NCBI RefSeq assembly: GCF_963678635.1
Contig: NC_087066.1
Span: forward strand, 51,912,312 to 51,976,311
DNA: 64,000 nucleotides
Direction: 5' to 3'
DNA from: Symsagittifera roscoffensis
Taxonomy: Eukaryota > Xenacoelomorpha > Acoela > Convolutidae
The notes under the pieces are model-generated. The model saw nothing but the letters and a program-made list of their open reading frames with translations, was not told the origin of the DNA and ran no database searches. Positions 18,852 to 31,300 of this stretch are shown here, piece after piece. The position numbers were made by a program, and so were the translations under genes. The stretch's first letter is position 1. Each line of letters starts with the position of its first letter.

Positions 18852-19267
18852 CAGGGGCGGATCTAGGATTTTTTCGAGGGGGGGGCGGATTTTCAAAAAT
18901 TTTTCGAAAATTTTGACGACCTTTTTTTTTTAGGTCGACCAAATAGATTTTCCGAGCTGTTCTAAAGCACTAAAAGGTCCCTGTTTTTGCCAAATTTTCA
19001 GCGGCGCAGGCAAATTTTTGAAAAAACAGGTCAAAAAAGCCGTTTTTAGGCACTTTTCGAAAAATTTTGACAAAAAAATCGCGTTTTTTTGGCGCGCGCT
19101 CCCCCTCAAAGTTAGTATATATTGGCGCCTTTAGAAAATTTTTAGGGTCGGTCGGCAAAAAATGGATTTCTTAAAAAGTACCAAAGGGGGGACCCTTTGG
19201 GTCGGCAGGGGGTCGAATCCCTGAGGGGGGGGGCGTCCCCCCCGCCCCCTCCCTAAATCCGCCCCTG
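18852..19267. mobile_element. Non-autonomous hAT-like element (416 bp), copy 1
   Basis: Ends are CAGGGGCGGATCTAGGATTT on the left and CTAAATCCGCCCCTG on the right, an inverted pair. The 8-bp target duplication GGTGTTAG is exact on both sides (18844-18851, 19268-19275). Eight-base duplications with CAGGGG-type ends are diagnostic of the hAT superfamily. No transposase is encoded. A second full copy is at 44892 and a truncated one at 56734. Confidence 0.9.
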
Positions 19268-19275
19268 GGTGTTAG

Positions 19276-19924
19276 TATATTAAGCTTTGAAGTATTAACA
19301 CTTTCCCCTTGAAATAAAAAAACTCTAGAAAAAATTTGAAAAAAAAAACAGATATGATCAGACCACCGTCGGCTAGAAAGCACTGTGGCGTAGAAAGATT
19401 TTCACTGTAGCGGATCAAAGTTTTCAAGGAAAGCGCGCAATGTTGAAGCCCTACTTGTTCCTTTTCGGATTCCAAGAGAAATGTCGAAAGAAGGAATATT
19501 GGTTATTCAGAGATAAATTATGCAAAAATTGGATGAAAGTAAGTGTCCATCTACAGGACGCGATTGTTTGTGCTTTCCGTTTTGACAACATTTTGTTAAG
19601 GAGCTCGAGTGTTTATCGAAATATTACTCCATATAAATAATGGTTTGCTGTTTTTTTTTGCAGAGTAGCTACCAAGATGAAATTTATTCACACTTATTTT
19701 TTGTTCTGCTGGTGCCGCCTATGAATATTGGTTTTCAATCTGTTGAAATTGATTTTTCACAAAATGGTCGTTTTTATGACTGATTTTTCCTTATTATTGT
19801 TTCAACTATTTGAAAAATGCGGATGAACTTTGTATTCGGGTGTGTTTCAGTTACCACAAATAATTATCGGAATGGGTTGATTACACAAGTCAGCTTGCAA
19901 GCGTTTGTTGTATTAGTAAGAACC
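19276..19924. other. Intergenic DNA, no gene
   Basis: No coding sequence recognised; short AT-rich open frames only. Confidence 0.4.
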
Positions 19925-20340
19925 TTTTTTTCTACTTAACTCGCAAATAAGAGTATTCATTGAAAGTGTTCACTTAAATGGAAATTTCACTTTAGCATTG
20001 GAAATTGCATTGCATCTGTTCTCTGTTTTACTTTTGGCAAGTGTTTGTCATGAATGAAGTGTCCGTGGCTGAGTGGTTAGTGCGAGAGATTTAAAATGTC
20101 TAGATCGCAGTATGTCTTAGGTTCGAATCCGAGACGAAGCCGAATTTTTACTAATTCGAGGCTTGTTTATACAGTTTCCTTTTATAGAGCTGCTTTATCC
20201 GAGACCAAGCCGAGTTTTTACTAATTCGAAGCTTGTTTATAAATTTTCCTTTTATAGAGCACTTTATAGAGCTGCTTTTTGTCGTGTTCTCGCTGGCGTT
20301 TTTGAAGCGCAGCTTTGTCTCTAAGTTTATATATCATTTT
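19925..20340 (+). repeat. tRNA-derived SINE-like repeat
   Basis: A tRNA-Ser/Leu-like head at about 20060-20138 has an A box (GTGGCTGAGTGGTTAGTGC) and an intact B box (GGTTCGAATCC). It is followed by the family tail CTAATTCGAGGCTT, a duplicated tail segment, and the GTCGTGTTCTCGC end block. The upstream ACTCGCAAATAAGAGTATTC segment also recurs at 27720 and 43420. Not a functional tRNA: the acceptor stem does not pair. Confidence 0.75.
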
Positions 20341-21309
20341 ATAGCACTTTCAGTCGTGGTTCGAATGCTATTTTAAAAAATATAATTTTTTTCTCAATGT
20401 CGAAAAAACCGGTTTGATTTTTTTGATGTTTGATCTAATTTAGAGCTAATAAGGTCAGCGTGAAGGCTTAAAATAGCGTTAAAGCTCGAAAAAAGTTAAT
20501 TTATGGCGTTTTTAGTCCCATTTTTGCTATCAAAAATTTCAAAAGTTCCACAACACAGAAAAGAACGACGCTCATTTGAAACCAGCGAGCTGCGGACGTG
20601 ACTGGGCATGTTAGGAAAAAAATTGCTGTCGAAGAACTGCATTTCGGCATCCAATCTGATTTCGCAGGAGCCCACCCTAATAAGTGGAAAGTAGGGGGCT
20701 GATTGCAATTTTTTTCGATGCATCGAGTGGTCATAAAATCGCAATGAAGAAAAAATACCGCGAGTTAAATGAAAATATTTTAAATTTTCTCTGTTTACGG
20801 TGACAAAACTGATCAGTAATTTTTAAGAGCATTGTCTAGTTTGATCAGTTAATAAGGAATTCAAGTTTTTTAGCTATCCCGACCCACTGAGTCTGGAGGC
20901 AACGAAAACGCGTGGGACGGCAAAGGTCCTGAATCGAAGTTTTTTTCGAACGGGTAGTATTTAGTTTCAAATAAAATGTTCGGCCTATTAATTGTCTGCT
21001 TATGTTTTTTTCGGCCTTGTTACCATATTTTTGAATCGTTTTTATTGCTGCACGCGTGATTCATTCGTTTTGCTTGCAGTGTTTTGATTTACTACTGGAA
21101 TTTATAATTTTTTAAACTTTTTTTCGTAGTTCCTTTCATTGTTTCGCTCAAGACTTTACGGCCCAAATTATAACGGCCTAATTTTGGGTCATATCAAGGG
21201 AAAGACAAATTTAATGCTCTTTTTCCTTTTTTTCTGTTGGTCATAATTTCATCAGCTCGGTTCGTAAAAAAATTCATTTTTTTGTTGACTTAATAGGTTT
21301 CGGCGTATT
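20341..21309. other. Intergenic AT-rich DNA, no gene
   Basis: Two overlapping - strand frames near 20496-20744 are short and resemble no family; I treat them as chance. Confidence 0.4.
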
Positions 21310-22740
21310 TTGTATTGGCTTTTGAGTCTGAACTCTCAACCCTGTAGTTGGGTGCGGTGCTGTCAAGGTACTCTCGGAGGTTGTAATTGTTACCTCCAAA
21401 TGTGACTGCTCAAATTCTTCAAGTTTTCGATATGACTCCTTTATGATTTTTTCAAAAAGTTCTAAAAAAAACTTAGACATAAAAAGTTTCACGGAGTTTT
21501 AATTTCCAACCCTGTAGGTGATTGCTGTCAAGGTAATCTCGCTGGTTCAGATAACATAGGCTCAAATAAATTTCCATAATTTGAATTTCTCGAACCTATA
21601 GTCGGGTGCTGTCGAATTACTCTCAGGGGTTGCAAATCTTGCCTCCAAATGTGACTGCTCAAATTTTTTTTAGTTTTGTTTCTTTGAACTTGGATATGAA
21701 AAAAATTACAAATTTTAAAATTTAAAAATCTGTAGTCGTGTGCTGACACTACTCTTAGGGGTTGCAAATCTTGCTCCCAAATGTGGCTGCTCCCAAATGT
21801 GGTCGTTTAAGCTTTAGAGAAATGACGTCTTCACAATTTTGCAGAAACTTAGATGTTAAAAAAAATTCTAAAATTTCGAAATTCTCAAATCTGTATCTGG
21901 GTGCTTTCAGGGCACTCTCACGGGTTTCGAATCTTGCTTTCAATTATCATTGCTCACATCCTCGTAGTTTTCGAGGTATGACGTTTTTCAAGATTTCTTA
22001 AGTTTTCAGAGAACATAGATTTCAAAAAAAACTTTGAAATTTACAACCCTGTAGTTGGGTACTGTGATGGAAATCTCTGGATTTGCAAATGTTGTCTCTT
22101 ATTGTGACTGCTCAAATGCTTTTAGTTTCCGAGATGTGACATTTTTATTATCTTAAGATATAAAAACACTTCAAAAAATTTGAAGTTCAAATCTCTATAA
22201 TAAGGCCCTGTCAGGGTACTCTCAGGGCTTGCAAGTTTGCCTCCAAAAATGACTGCTTCAAACCTTGTAATTTTCGATATAAAACGTTTCTATGATTTTT
22301 CTAAAATTTTCAGTAAACTTTAGATTTTAAAAAAAATTGAAAAACTCTCAACCCTATTGTTGGGTACTGTGAGGGTTGTTATCTTTGCGTCCAAACGCGA
22401 CTGCTCAATTGCTTTTGTTTTCCGAGATGTGACGTTTTTTATGACTTTTTCGAAATTTTTCAAAGAATTTCTTTAACAAAGATCACAAAATTTGAAATTC
22501 TCAAACTTATAATGAGACATCATAGTTGTCAGGGTGTTCTCAAGCGTTGTCAAACTTGCCTCGAAATGGGGTTGCTCAAATTGTTTTAGTTTTTGATATA
22601 TGAAGTTTCTTTTGATTTTTTCAAAAATTTTGAAAGCTTAAATTCAAAAAATTCATGTATTTTAAAATTCTCAACCCTGTAATTTGGTGCTTTCAGTGTA
22701 CACTTAGAGGTTCCAGATCTTCTTTCCACTGTATGCCATT
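21310..22740. repeat. Divergent tandem array, about 150-bp unit, about 10 copies
   Basis: Each unit carries AACCCTGTAGTTGGGTGCTG, then GGTACTCTCAGGGGTTGCAAATCTTGCCTCCAAATG split by changes, then GTGACTGCTCAAAT and a T-rich linker. Unit starts are near 21342, 21510, 21595, 21730, 21890, 22046, 22193, 22351, 22505 and 22675. Related units sit at 54720-54990 and 56400-56700. Confidence 0.85.
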
Positions 22741-24984
22741 TTTTATGTTTTGTCGAAAATTCGAAGCACCAGAGTCCATCATAACCTTAATGTTAGCTCC
22801 CGCTGCCGATCTTCTCTGGCGTTCAGCTTCGGGCGTAACCTCGCTATGTGGATAGCTTGAGGCGTTAATAACTTCGAGCTGTCAGAACAGGCGTCATTGA
22901 TCTTGAACTGTAGGATACACGTTTTTACCAACTGACTGTTATCAATGTTGTTACCGTGGGAACTTCAAAAAAATTTGGCATGAGTATCTGCTCAGGAGTT
23001 TTCGACTTTATTACCGCTTGATTAGTTTTGTTCCGAAGCTGATGTTTCATTCCATTGTCACGAAATGTTTTTTTTTTCACTACAGTCTTTATTAATTTTG
23101 ACAGATCTAGTTATATCACAATTGGTGCGAAGCTCAGCTTCGTCTTTGTGTTTAAAATTCAAATCCTTCGTAATTTTTTTATCAGCTTTTTCTGAAAAGT
23201 CTTTTCTTTACAGGCTCCCTGAAAACGTACCATACGCAAGTTTTTGACTGCAGTAGCATCATAATCCAGGATAATCGCCCTTTTGTCGTGATGCTATGCT
23301 GGGACTAGGGGCAGGGTTCTTTGGCCAAAATTTAAAAAAGCTGATCAAAGCGATCGGGGTTAAACTTTATGTGCGAAAATAATTATAAGATTGAATAATT
23401 TTTAGCTTTTTTGGCCTTCATAAAACCTTTTTAATTCTGTACCAGCTCAAAATGTCTGAAAAATTACGCCATTTTTAATCAAAGAACGTTTCATTAATTG
23501 AGACACTTTGAAGTTCATTGAAAGGGAGTTTGTTTTTGATTCGCTTCATTTTACCAATTTGAATGATTAGGGCAAGGTCATTTCTGTTCAAAACGGACGC
23601 GGATGAGGTAGCGCAAAACTGGCTGGCTATAAATGGCAATAACTTTAATCGCTTCATTTTTTGATATTTACCGTAGTCCTCTTTGCAGTAATTTTTTTTC
23701 GTTTTGGATTAAAGTATTGCTTATTTTTAATGATAATGATTTTTGGATCGTGCTGACATGCTTAAAGTTTTCTAGAGAAATTTTCGAAAAAATTGTTTTT
23801 GACAAAAGGGTTTCTACTTGGAGCTTCCAATTATTTTTTGTCGCGTGCTCTTAGTTGGACTCAGCTGAAACAGATGAAATCTTTTTTTTTCGATGAAGTT
23901 TGGCACTTTTTGCATGAAAGTAGAGTTTTCAGCTAATTATCGTTTTCTGCGAGCATCTCATTTAATCGCACGCTGAAAACTGTCCTAAAAAGTTAACAGT
24001 TTGGCAATAGCAATAATTGGATTATCTTCAAATGTTAGAGTCAATGAACGAAGTGAAGTCACTTGACAAATAGGTCGTTTTTTTCCAGGTTAGTTTTGTG
24101 ACCACGCTCAATTTTTTTGCGATTTGACTTCGATTTCTTTCTAAGTTTAATTCAAACTCATTTGCTAAAAAGAAAGTTAACCATGCTCTTCAGTTTCGAA
24201 TTTGCAATTGGCGCGAATGTAATTTGAGTGTCTAGAGGTAATTGTAATATAAAGAGTTCCCACCGGAATGAAAAAGATTTTCCTCTTGACTCTACTTTAT
24301 CTAATTGGAAAAGTTATACGAAAAATCATTTATTTTTTAAATTTCAAATATCTATCTTTTTGTCGAAAATTGAAAATGTATGCATGGCATGCAGTTTGTT
24401 TTGAAACCGAAGGGACTGCCGTTTGTTTCAAAACTCTTCCCTTAATTGTTTTTAATGAACATATTTGTTGATGCATACAGTTTGTAGTTTAGAATCTTCG
24501 CATATTTTTTATCGCAGTTACGAATGTTGTCCGGAATACATGGACTTCAATACGTTCGTTATGAAGTACATTTCGTGAATCTAGTTGGTTATATTACAGA
24601 ATTCATCTTTGTTTCGAACCGACCACTCGAATAGCGGATAGGAACTATAGCGCAGGGTCCTATTTAAATTTTTTTGTCTCAATTTGACTGCCTCAAGGAA
24701 AGCTCGTTTAGGGTCAAATGTGGTATCTTACCAAAGCAATATGAGTTGCGATTCACATTTATAAAAAACTTAGTTTCAATAAAAGCATTGATAAAAATTA
24801 GTTTCTAAACTTAGGTTTTCGGATTTTATTAGACAATTTCTGATGTTCTGTTGTAAATTTTACCTCATTTCAGTTTTGTTTCCCTTATTCAATGAAGCTT
24901 TCTAAAAAAACAATAAACAGGAGTTTTGGACCAAAAAATGATCTTAAAAAAAGTTGCTTTATTTAGTTTTTTTTTAATCAGTGC
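22741..24984. other. Intergenic DNA with dispersed repeat fragments
   Basis: 22930-23240 resembles the repeat at 16640-17110 (TTTATTAATTTTGACAGATC, then a GCGAAGCTCAGCTTCG hairpin). The rest shows no gene. Confidence 0.4.
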
Positions 24985-25030
24985 GGTCGGATCATTCTGT
25001 GCTACTTGCACAGCAACCGGCTATCCGTGT
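24985..25030 (+). repeat. Conserved hairpin repeat, copy 1
   Basis: GGTCGGATCATT precedes a perfect hairpin CTGTGCTACTTGCACAG (6-bp stem, 5-base loop, 24997-25013), then CAACCGGCTATCC. Other copies: 32386, 51153, 61288; a degraded one at 42037. Confidence 0.75.
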
Positions 25031-25305
25031 ATTTTAAAAGACTAGTCTTTTCTTGAGATTTGCTCGTGAGATTTCATTAAGGAAAAAATAACTGACAATT
25101 TTCAGATATAAATGGACAAAAATGGGTTTATCGCCATCGAAACTCAAATAGCTGATGATTCCAGCGAGCAACCAAGACTCATCTATTTTTTGTAATATTT
25201 GTGCAATGTAGTTCAGTTCGCATTAAAGAGGGGCTTCCTTTAAACTTGACATGGGGATAGCAGAAACGGCCCTGTGTGTGTTGGACTTCCAGTGTGTTGG
25301 TGACA

Positions 25306-28300
25306 ATGTACTGCCTGTCTTGCCATCTTCTTACCAGCGAAAGTAAGTTATTGTTTTCTTGTGACTGTTTATTTTTTGTTGTAGAAGTTTTAAGTGTCAT
25401 TGCCTAGTTGATGGTTAAGATGTTGAAGGTTAAATGTCATTCGAACCTATATGATTATGTTGACGTTTAATTAGAGATATTTTCTCTTTAGTACTTCATC
25501 GGTAGGACAAATATATTTCTCTCATTTTTCTAGGAGTTTTTTGTTCCCTATTTTGTTTCTGAGAAAGTAAATTGACAAATGAAGCAATACTCGTTTTTAA
25601 GGCGGTAATGATTGTGTCTAATACTTTTGCACTTGCTATAAACAATGTTGTCGACACTTTTTTCGCGGATAGCAAGTTATTAACTTATCAATGAACAATA
25701 AGACTTAGTCTTTATAAAAAAAGGAGGCCTTTCCTTACTTTCTTCCAAAGAGTTTGCTGACTATACGGTTTTCACGCTGGCTGCTTTTCCTTACTTTCTT
25801 CTAGTGAATTTGCTGACCAAAAAGTTCTTCCCAAGCTATTTAGTTGTCAATCTTTCTATGTTAACCCTCTTTCCACATTAAGATGTTAAGAAAGTGTGTT
25901 CTAGGTTCTTCGCAGGTGCCTTGTTCACCATGTTTTCCTCATGGGTTTACTTCCTACTCGTGTGCTACTCGAGAATTCCAGTGTTGCTTCGTCAGTGCTA
26001 CTTGATCTCAACTGGCGTCTACATCCTGTTCGCTCTTCTCAACACCTCCTCTGTGCATTACCTCATCATGTCTCTTCTGGTCTTCGCTCAAGTCAGACTC
26101 ATATCAGCTAGAACTCTGCCAATCACTTATCTACTCTCAACCTACGCATACTTAAGGTCAGTCTGTGTTCAATACTACACTCTTAAGTTAGAGCAGACGT
26201 GGTCGAGTGGGTTGGGCACACGTCTCTCAACACGAGTGTCATGCGTTTGAATTCAACTTTGGTCACGGTTGGAGGGGTCCCAGAGTCATCCGCCTCCTCA
26301 AGGTGGGACCGGCTGCGGCGAAATGGATGACATCACCCTCCCCACGGTTAGTCCTGCATTGAGCAGGACGAGGGCTAATAAAAAAACATTCGATAAGTTC
26401 GCCTGATGTATTTCGCAAAATACAGGTTTTAAGTTTTTTTTGAAGAAATCTGAAAATCAATGTGGTTGACCTTGAAATAGTTTCGTAATTTAGCGTTTGT
26501 GTGACTGGATTCTAAAGAAGGATTTAACCGCTAAATTTACCAAAAAACGAACTTAGTCCTATAATTTCATAAGCTTAATTGAGTTTAATTGTAATATATT
26601 TGATTCTGATTGGCTGAAAAATAGTATTCGAGTGATCGATCGTCCTTTTGAAAAAAAATTTATTACAAAAATTTATAATAATGTAATTCAATACCTTAAT
26701 GTAAATGTGTTTTCTTTTAGAAAAATATATATAATGCAAAATTTTATAATAATGTATTTCAATTTCAGCTGCCGCCTTATACACTTCATGGTGGTCGACA
26801 AGGGTGAGACTCAATTCCACGACTCAGGGCTCCTCATGATTCTCATGGCCAGGTGCACTTTCATGGCCTTCGGAGTGTATGACCACATGAGGCTCAAAAA
26901 GGGCCATGACGAAGAAGTAGAGCTAACTGCGTTACAGCTACAGAATGAACTTGATGCGAGGCCGGGCTTCATGGACTTCTTCTCGTATGTCTACTTCTCG
27001 CCTTTTCTCTTTTTTGGTAAGCGTGAGTTGAAATGCTTCAGTTTGTGATTTTACTGGTAAAAGTGATCCTCGAGTAAACAAAATACGGCTTGGATCGGTG
27101 TTGGCAGAGCGTTTTTATTTGAAAGATCTGAATGATCAGTTTCAAAATATTATTTTTCGGCTCTCTTCTTTATCCTTTCCTAACATAAGCATCAGTTTAA
27201 CTGCATAAAAAGAAGTTTGTTGACAAGTTGAGGTACGAAAGCTAGATATGTTTGAAAAAGCTTGCCAATTAGTCAGCATACCAATTGCCATAACAATCAG
27301 GCATTGCGACTAAAAATCTTTGAATTAAAAAATTGCAGCCGGGTGGTGATGAAAGGAAAATTCTGTTTTCTCTGCGCTCTTTTGTGTTACCTGATTTTGT
27401 GTTGTTTTTTTTCAGGTCCGTGTACTCCTTACAAAGCGGTGAATGACTATATATGGCTGTCTCAGGAGGAGATCTCGAAGCGGCCTTCGTTCCTCCCCTT
27501 TCTTCTGCAGAGGTTTTCACTGGTTATTTTCTTCTCGGTATTTTTCCTCGTTTTTGCAGATTACGCACAGGACGAATGGCTGGTGACGTCACATCATTCG
27601 ATTGTGGTCAAGTGGATTTGGTCTGTTTTCATAGGTCAGTATTTACAGCAGTTGTTTTTTTTCCATACTTGCACTTGCGATCAGCTAAGTGTGTTATTAT
27701 GAACCTCCTTTCTTTCTCACCTAACTTGCAAATAAAAGTGTTCATTAAAAGGGTTCACTTATTTGGAAATTTCACTGTACCATTTGAAATTGCATAGCAT
27801 CTGTTCTCTGCTTTATTTGTGGCTAGCGTTTAGTGCCTAACAAGCTTCCGTTGCTGAGTGGCTAGTGTGTGAGAATCTTAATCTCTAAGTCCTAGGGGAG
27901 AGCCGCAGAGGTAGCCGAATTTTTGATAATTCGAACATCAGAGGTAGCCAAATTTTTGCTAATTCGAGGCTTATTTCTAATTTTTTTATTGTGCATTTAA
28001 AACAGGAATAAAATATTTCTTAAAATAGTAAGGTAATTGCTAAATTTGTAGTAATGTTCTGTTTTCGTTGGTCAGTTTTTACAATAACTGGCTTTTTTCC
28101 ATTCGTCGAAGTAGTATATAACTATCTCTCTCACTCGACGTTGTTTTTTTCCGGCAATGATCAGGCGTTAAAAACAGGAAGAAAAAGTTCCTCAAAGTAG
28201 TAAGGTTCTTGTTATATTTGTAGTACTTGTCTGTTTTCGTTGGTCAGTCTTTACAATAACTGGATTTTTTCTTCAATAAATAGCATATGTTCTACAATAA

Positions 28301-31300
28301 TGGGCCTTTTTCATTCTTTAAAGTAGCATATTACTCTATCTCATTCGACTATTATTTCCGGCAGCTGATTATGCGTTGAAACCATGAATTAAAAACAGTA
28401 AGGTTGTGTATGTTTGTAGTTTTCTTTTGGAGTTGAGATAAAGTTGTTTGCAAACTTTTGATGTGCTAACATTCTGTATTTTTCGAAAGTTAAATTTTTG
28501 CTAATTTCGCAAATTTCATTGCTTATTTTACTCAGAATGAACTTTTGTCTTCCGGTGTGTGTTTTAATTTTTTATTTTTGTCTATGAAAAAAATCAGGTA
28601 CCACAAATATTTTTCAGAATGGATTGAGTGCTATATGATTGTGAAACCCTCGATGACGTGATTCGACGTGATCAAAATACCGAAAAGTTTTCTCAGACTT
28701 TAGAAAAATCGATTTGAGGTGTATGATTTTTAGTCTAATTTCGAGCGAATGAAGCAAGCGAGGGGGCTTATAATAGTAGTTCTTATAATTCAAATTTGCT
28801 GTTTTAGTTTAAATCCGGTGATTTTAATTTTAGAAGTTTTTAGCGCCTTATTTTGATTTAATTTTTTTCTTTGTTTTTCGAAGAAAATTGTTGTGGCTAG
28901 TGTGTGAGACTCTTAATCTCTAAGTCCTAGGGGAGAGCCGCAGAGGTAGCCGAATTTTTGATAATTCGAACATCAGAGGTAGCCAAGTTTTTGCTAATTC
29001 GAGGCTTATTTCTATTTTTTTTATCGTGCATTTAAAACAGGAATAAAATATTTCTTAATAGTAAGGTAATTGCTAAATTTGTAGTAATGGTCTGTTTTCG
29101 TTGGTCAGTTTTTACAATAACTGGCTTTTTTCCATTCGTCGAAGTAGCATATAACTATCTCTCTCACTCGACGTTGTTTTTTCCGGCAATGATCAGGCGT
29201 TAAAAACAGGAAGAAAAAGTTCCTCAAAGTAGTAAGGTTCTTGTTATATTTGTAGTACTTGTCTATTTTCGTATGTCAGTCTTTAAAATAACTGGATTTT
29301 TTCTTCAAAAAATAGCATATGTTCTACAATAATGGGCCTTTTTCATTCTTTAAAGTAGCATATTACTCTATCTCATTCGACTATTATTTCCAGCAGCTGA
29401 TTATGCGTTGAAGCCATGAATTAAAAACAGTAAGGTTGTGTATGTTTGTAGTTTTCTTTTGGAGTTGAGATAAAGTTGTTTGCAAACTTTTGATGTGCTA
29501 ACATTCTGAATTTTTCGAAAGTTAAATTTTTGCTAATTTCGCAAATTTCATTGCTTATTTTACTCAGAATGAACTTTTGTCTTCCGGTCTGTTTTAATTT
29601 TTTTATTTTTGTCTATGAAAAAAATCAGGTACCACAAATATTTTTCAGAATGGATTGAGTGCTATATGATTGTGAAACCCTCTATGACGTGATTCGACGT
29701 GATCAAAATACCGAAAAGTTTTCTCAGACTTTAGAAAAATCGATTTGAGGTGTATGATTTTTAGTCTAATTTCGAGCGAATGAAGCAAGCGAGGGGGCTT
29801 ATAATAGTAGTTCTTATAATTCAAATTTGCTGTTTTAGTTTAAATCCGGTGATTTTAATTTTAGAAGTTTTTAGCGCCTTATTTTGATTTAATTTTTTTC
29901 TTTATTTTTCGAAGAAAATTGTTGTGGCTAGTGTGTGAGACTCTTAATCTCTAAGTCCTAGGGGAGAGCCGCAGAGGTAGCCGAATTTTTGATAATTCGA
30001 ACATCAGAGGTAGCCAAATTTTTGCTAATTCGAGGCTTATTTCTATTTTTTTTATTGTGCATTTAAAACAGGAATAAAATATTTCTTAAAATAGTAAGGT
30101 AATTGCTAAATTTGTAGTAATGGTCTGTTTTCGTTGGTCAGTTTTTACAATAACTGGCTTTTTTCCATTCGTCGAAGTAGCATATAACTATCTCTCTCAC
30201 TCGACGTTGTTTTTTCCGGCAATGATCAGGCGTTAAAAACAGGAAGAAAAAGTTCCTCAAAGTAGTAAGGTTCTTGTTATATTTGTAGTACTTGTCTGTT
30301 TTCGTTGGTCAGTCTTTACAATAACTGGATTTTTTCTTCAATAAATAACATATGTTCTACAATAATGGGCCTTTTTCATTCTTTAAAGTAGCATATTACT
30401 CTATCTCATTCGACTATTATTTCCGGCAGCTGATTATGCGTTGAAACCATGAATTAAAAACAGTAAGGTTGTGTATGTTTGTAGTTTTCTTTTGGAGTTG
30501 AGATAAAGTTGTTTGCAAACTTTTGATGTGCTAACATTCTGAATTTTTCGAAAGTTAAATTTTTGCTAATTTCGCAAATTTCATTGCTTATTTTACTCAG
30601 AATGAACTTTTGTCTTCCGGTGTGTTTTAATTTTTTATTTTTGTCTATGAAAAAAATCAGGTACCACAAATATTTTTCAGAATGGATTGAGTGCTATATG
30701 ATTGTGAAACCCTCTATGACGTGATTCGACGTGATCAAAATACCGAAAAGTTTTCTCAGACTTTAGAAAAATCGATTTGAGGTGTATGATTTTCAGTCTA
30801 ATTTCGAGCGAATGAAGCAAGCGAGGGGGCTTATAATAGTAGTTCTTATAATTCAAATTTGCTGTTTTAGTTTAAATCCGGTGATTTTAATTTTAGAAGT
30901 TTTTAGCGCCTTATTTTGATTTAATTTTTTTCTTTGTTTTTCGAAGAAAATTGTTGTGGCTAGTGTGTGAGACTCTTAATCTCTAAGTCCTAGGGGAGAG
31001 CCGCAGAGGTAGCCGAATTTTTGATAATTCGAACATCAGAGGTAGCCAAATTTTTGCTAATTCGAGGCTTATTTCTATTTTTTTTATTGTGCATTTAAAA
31101 CAGGAATAAAATATTTCTTAAAATAGTAAGGTAATTGCTAAATTTGTAGTAATGGTCTGTTTTCGTTGGTCAGTTTTTACAATAACTGGCTTTTTTTCAT
31201 TCGTCGAAGTAGCATATAACTATCTCTCTCACTCGACGTTGTTTTTTCCGGCAATGATCAGGCGTTAAAAACAGGAAGAAAAAGTTCCTCAAAGTAGTAA

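Noticed and set aside
20060-20138. Functional tRNA-Ser/Leu gene
   Set aside because: A and B boxes are good but the acceptor and anticodon stems do not pair, and the same head recurs with SINE tails at 37267, 42613 and 43790.
21310-22740. CRISPR-like array
   Set aside because: Whole units repeat with drift; there are no constant short repeats with unique spacers, and the DNA is eukaryotic.
26632-26768. N-terminal 46 codons of the open frame at 26632
   Set aside because: AT-rich intron sequence ahead of the acceptor at 26767-26768; homology to MBOAT starts after it.
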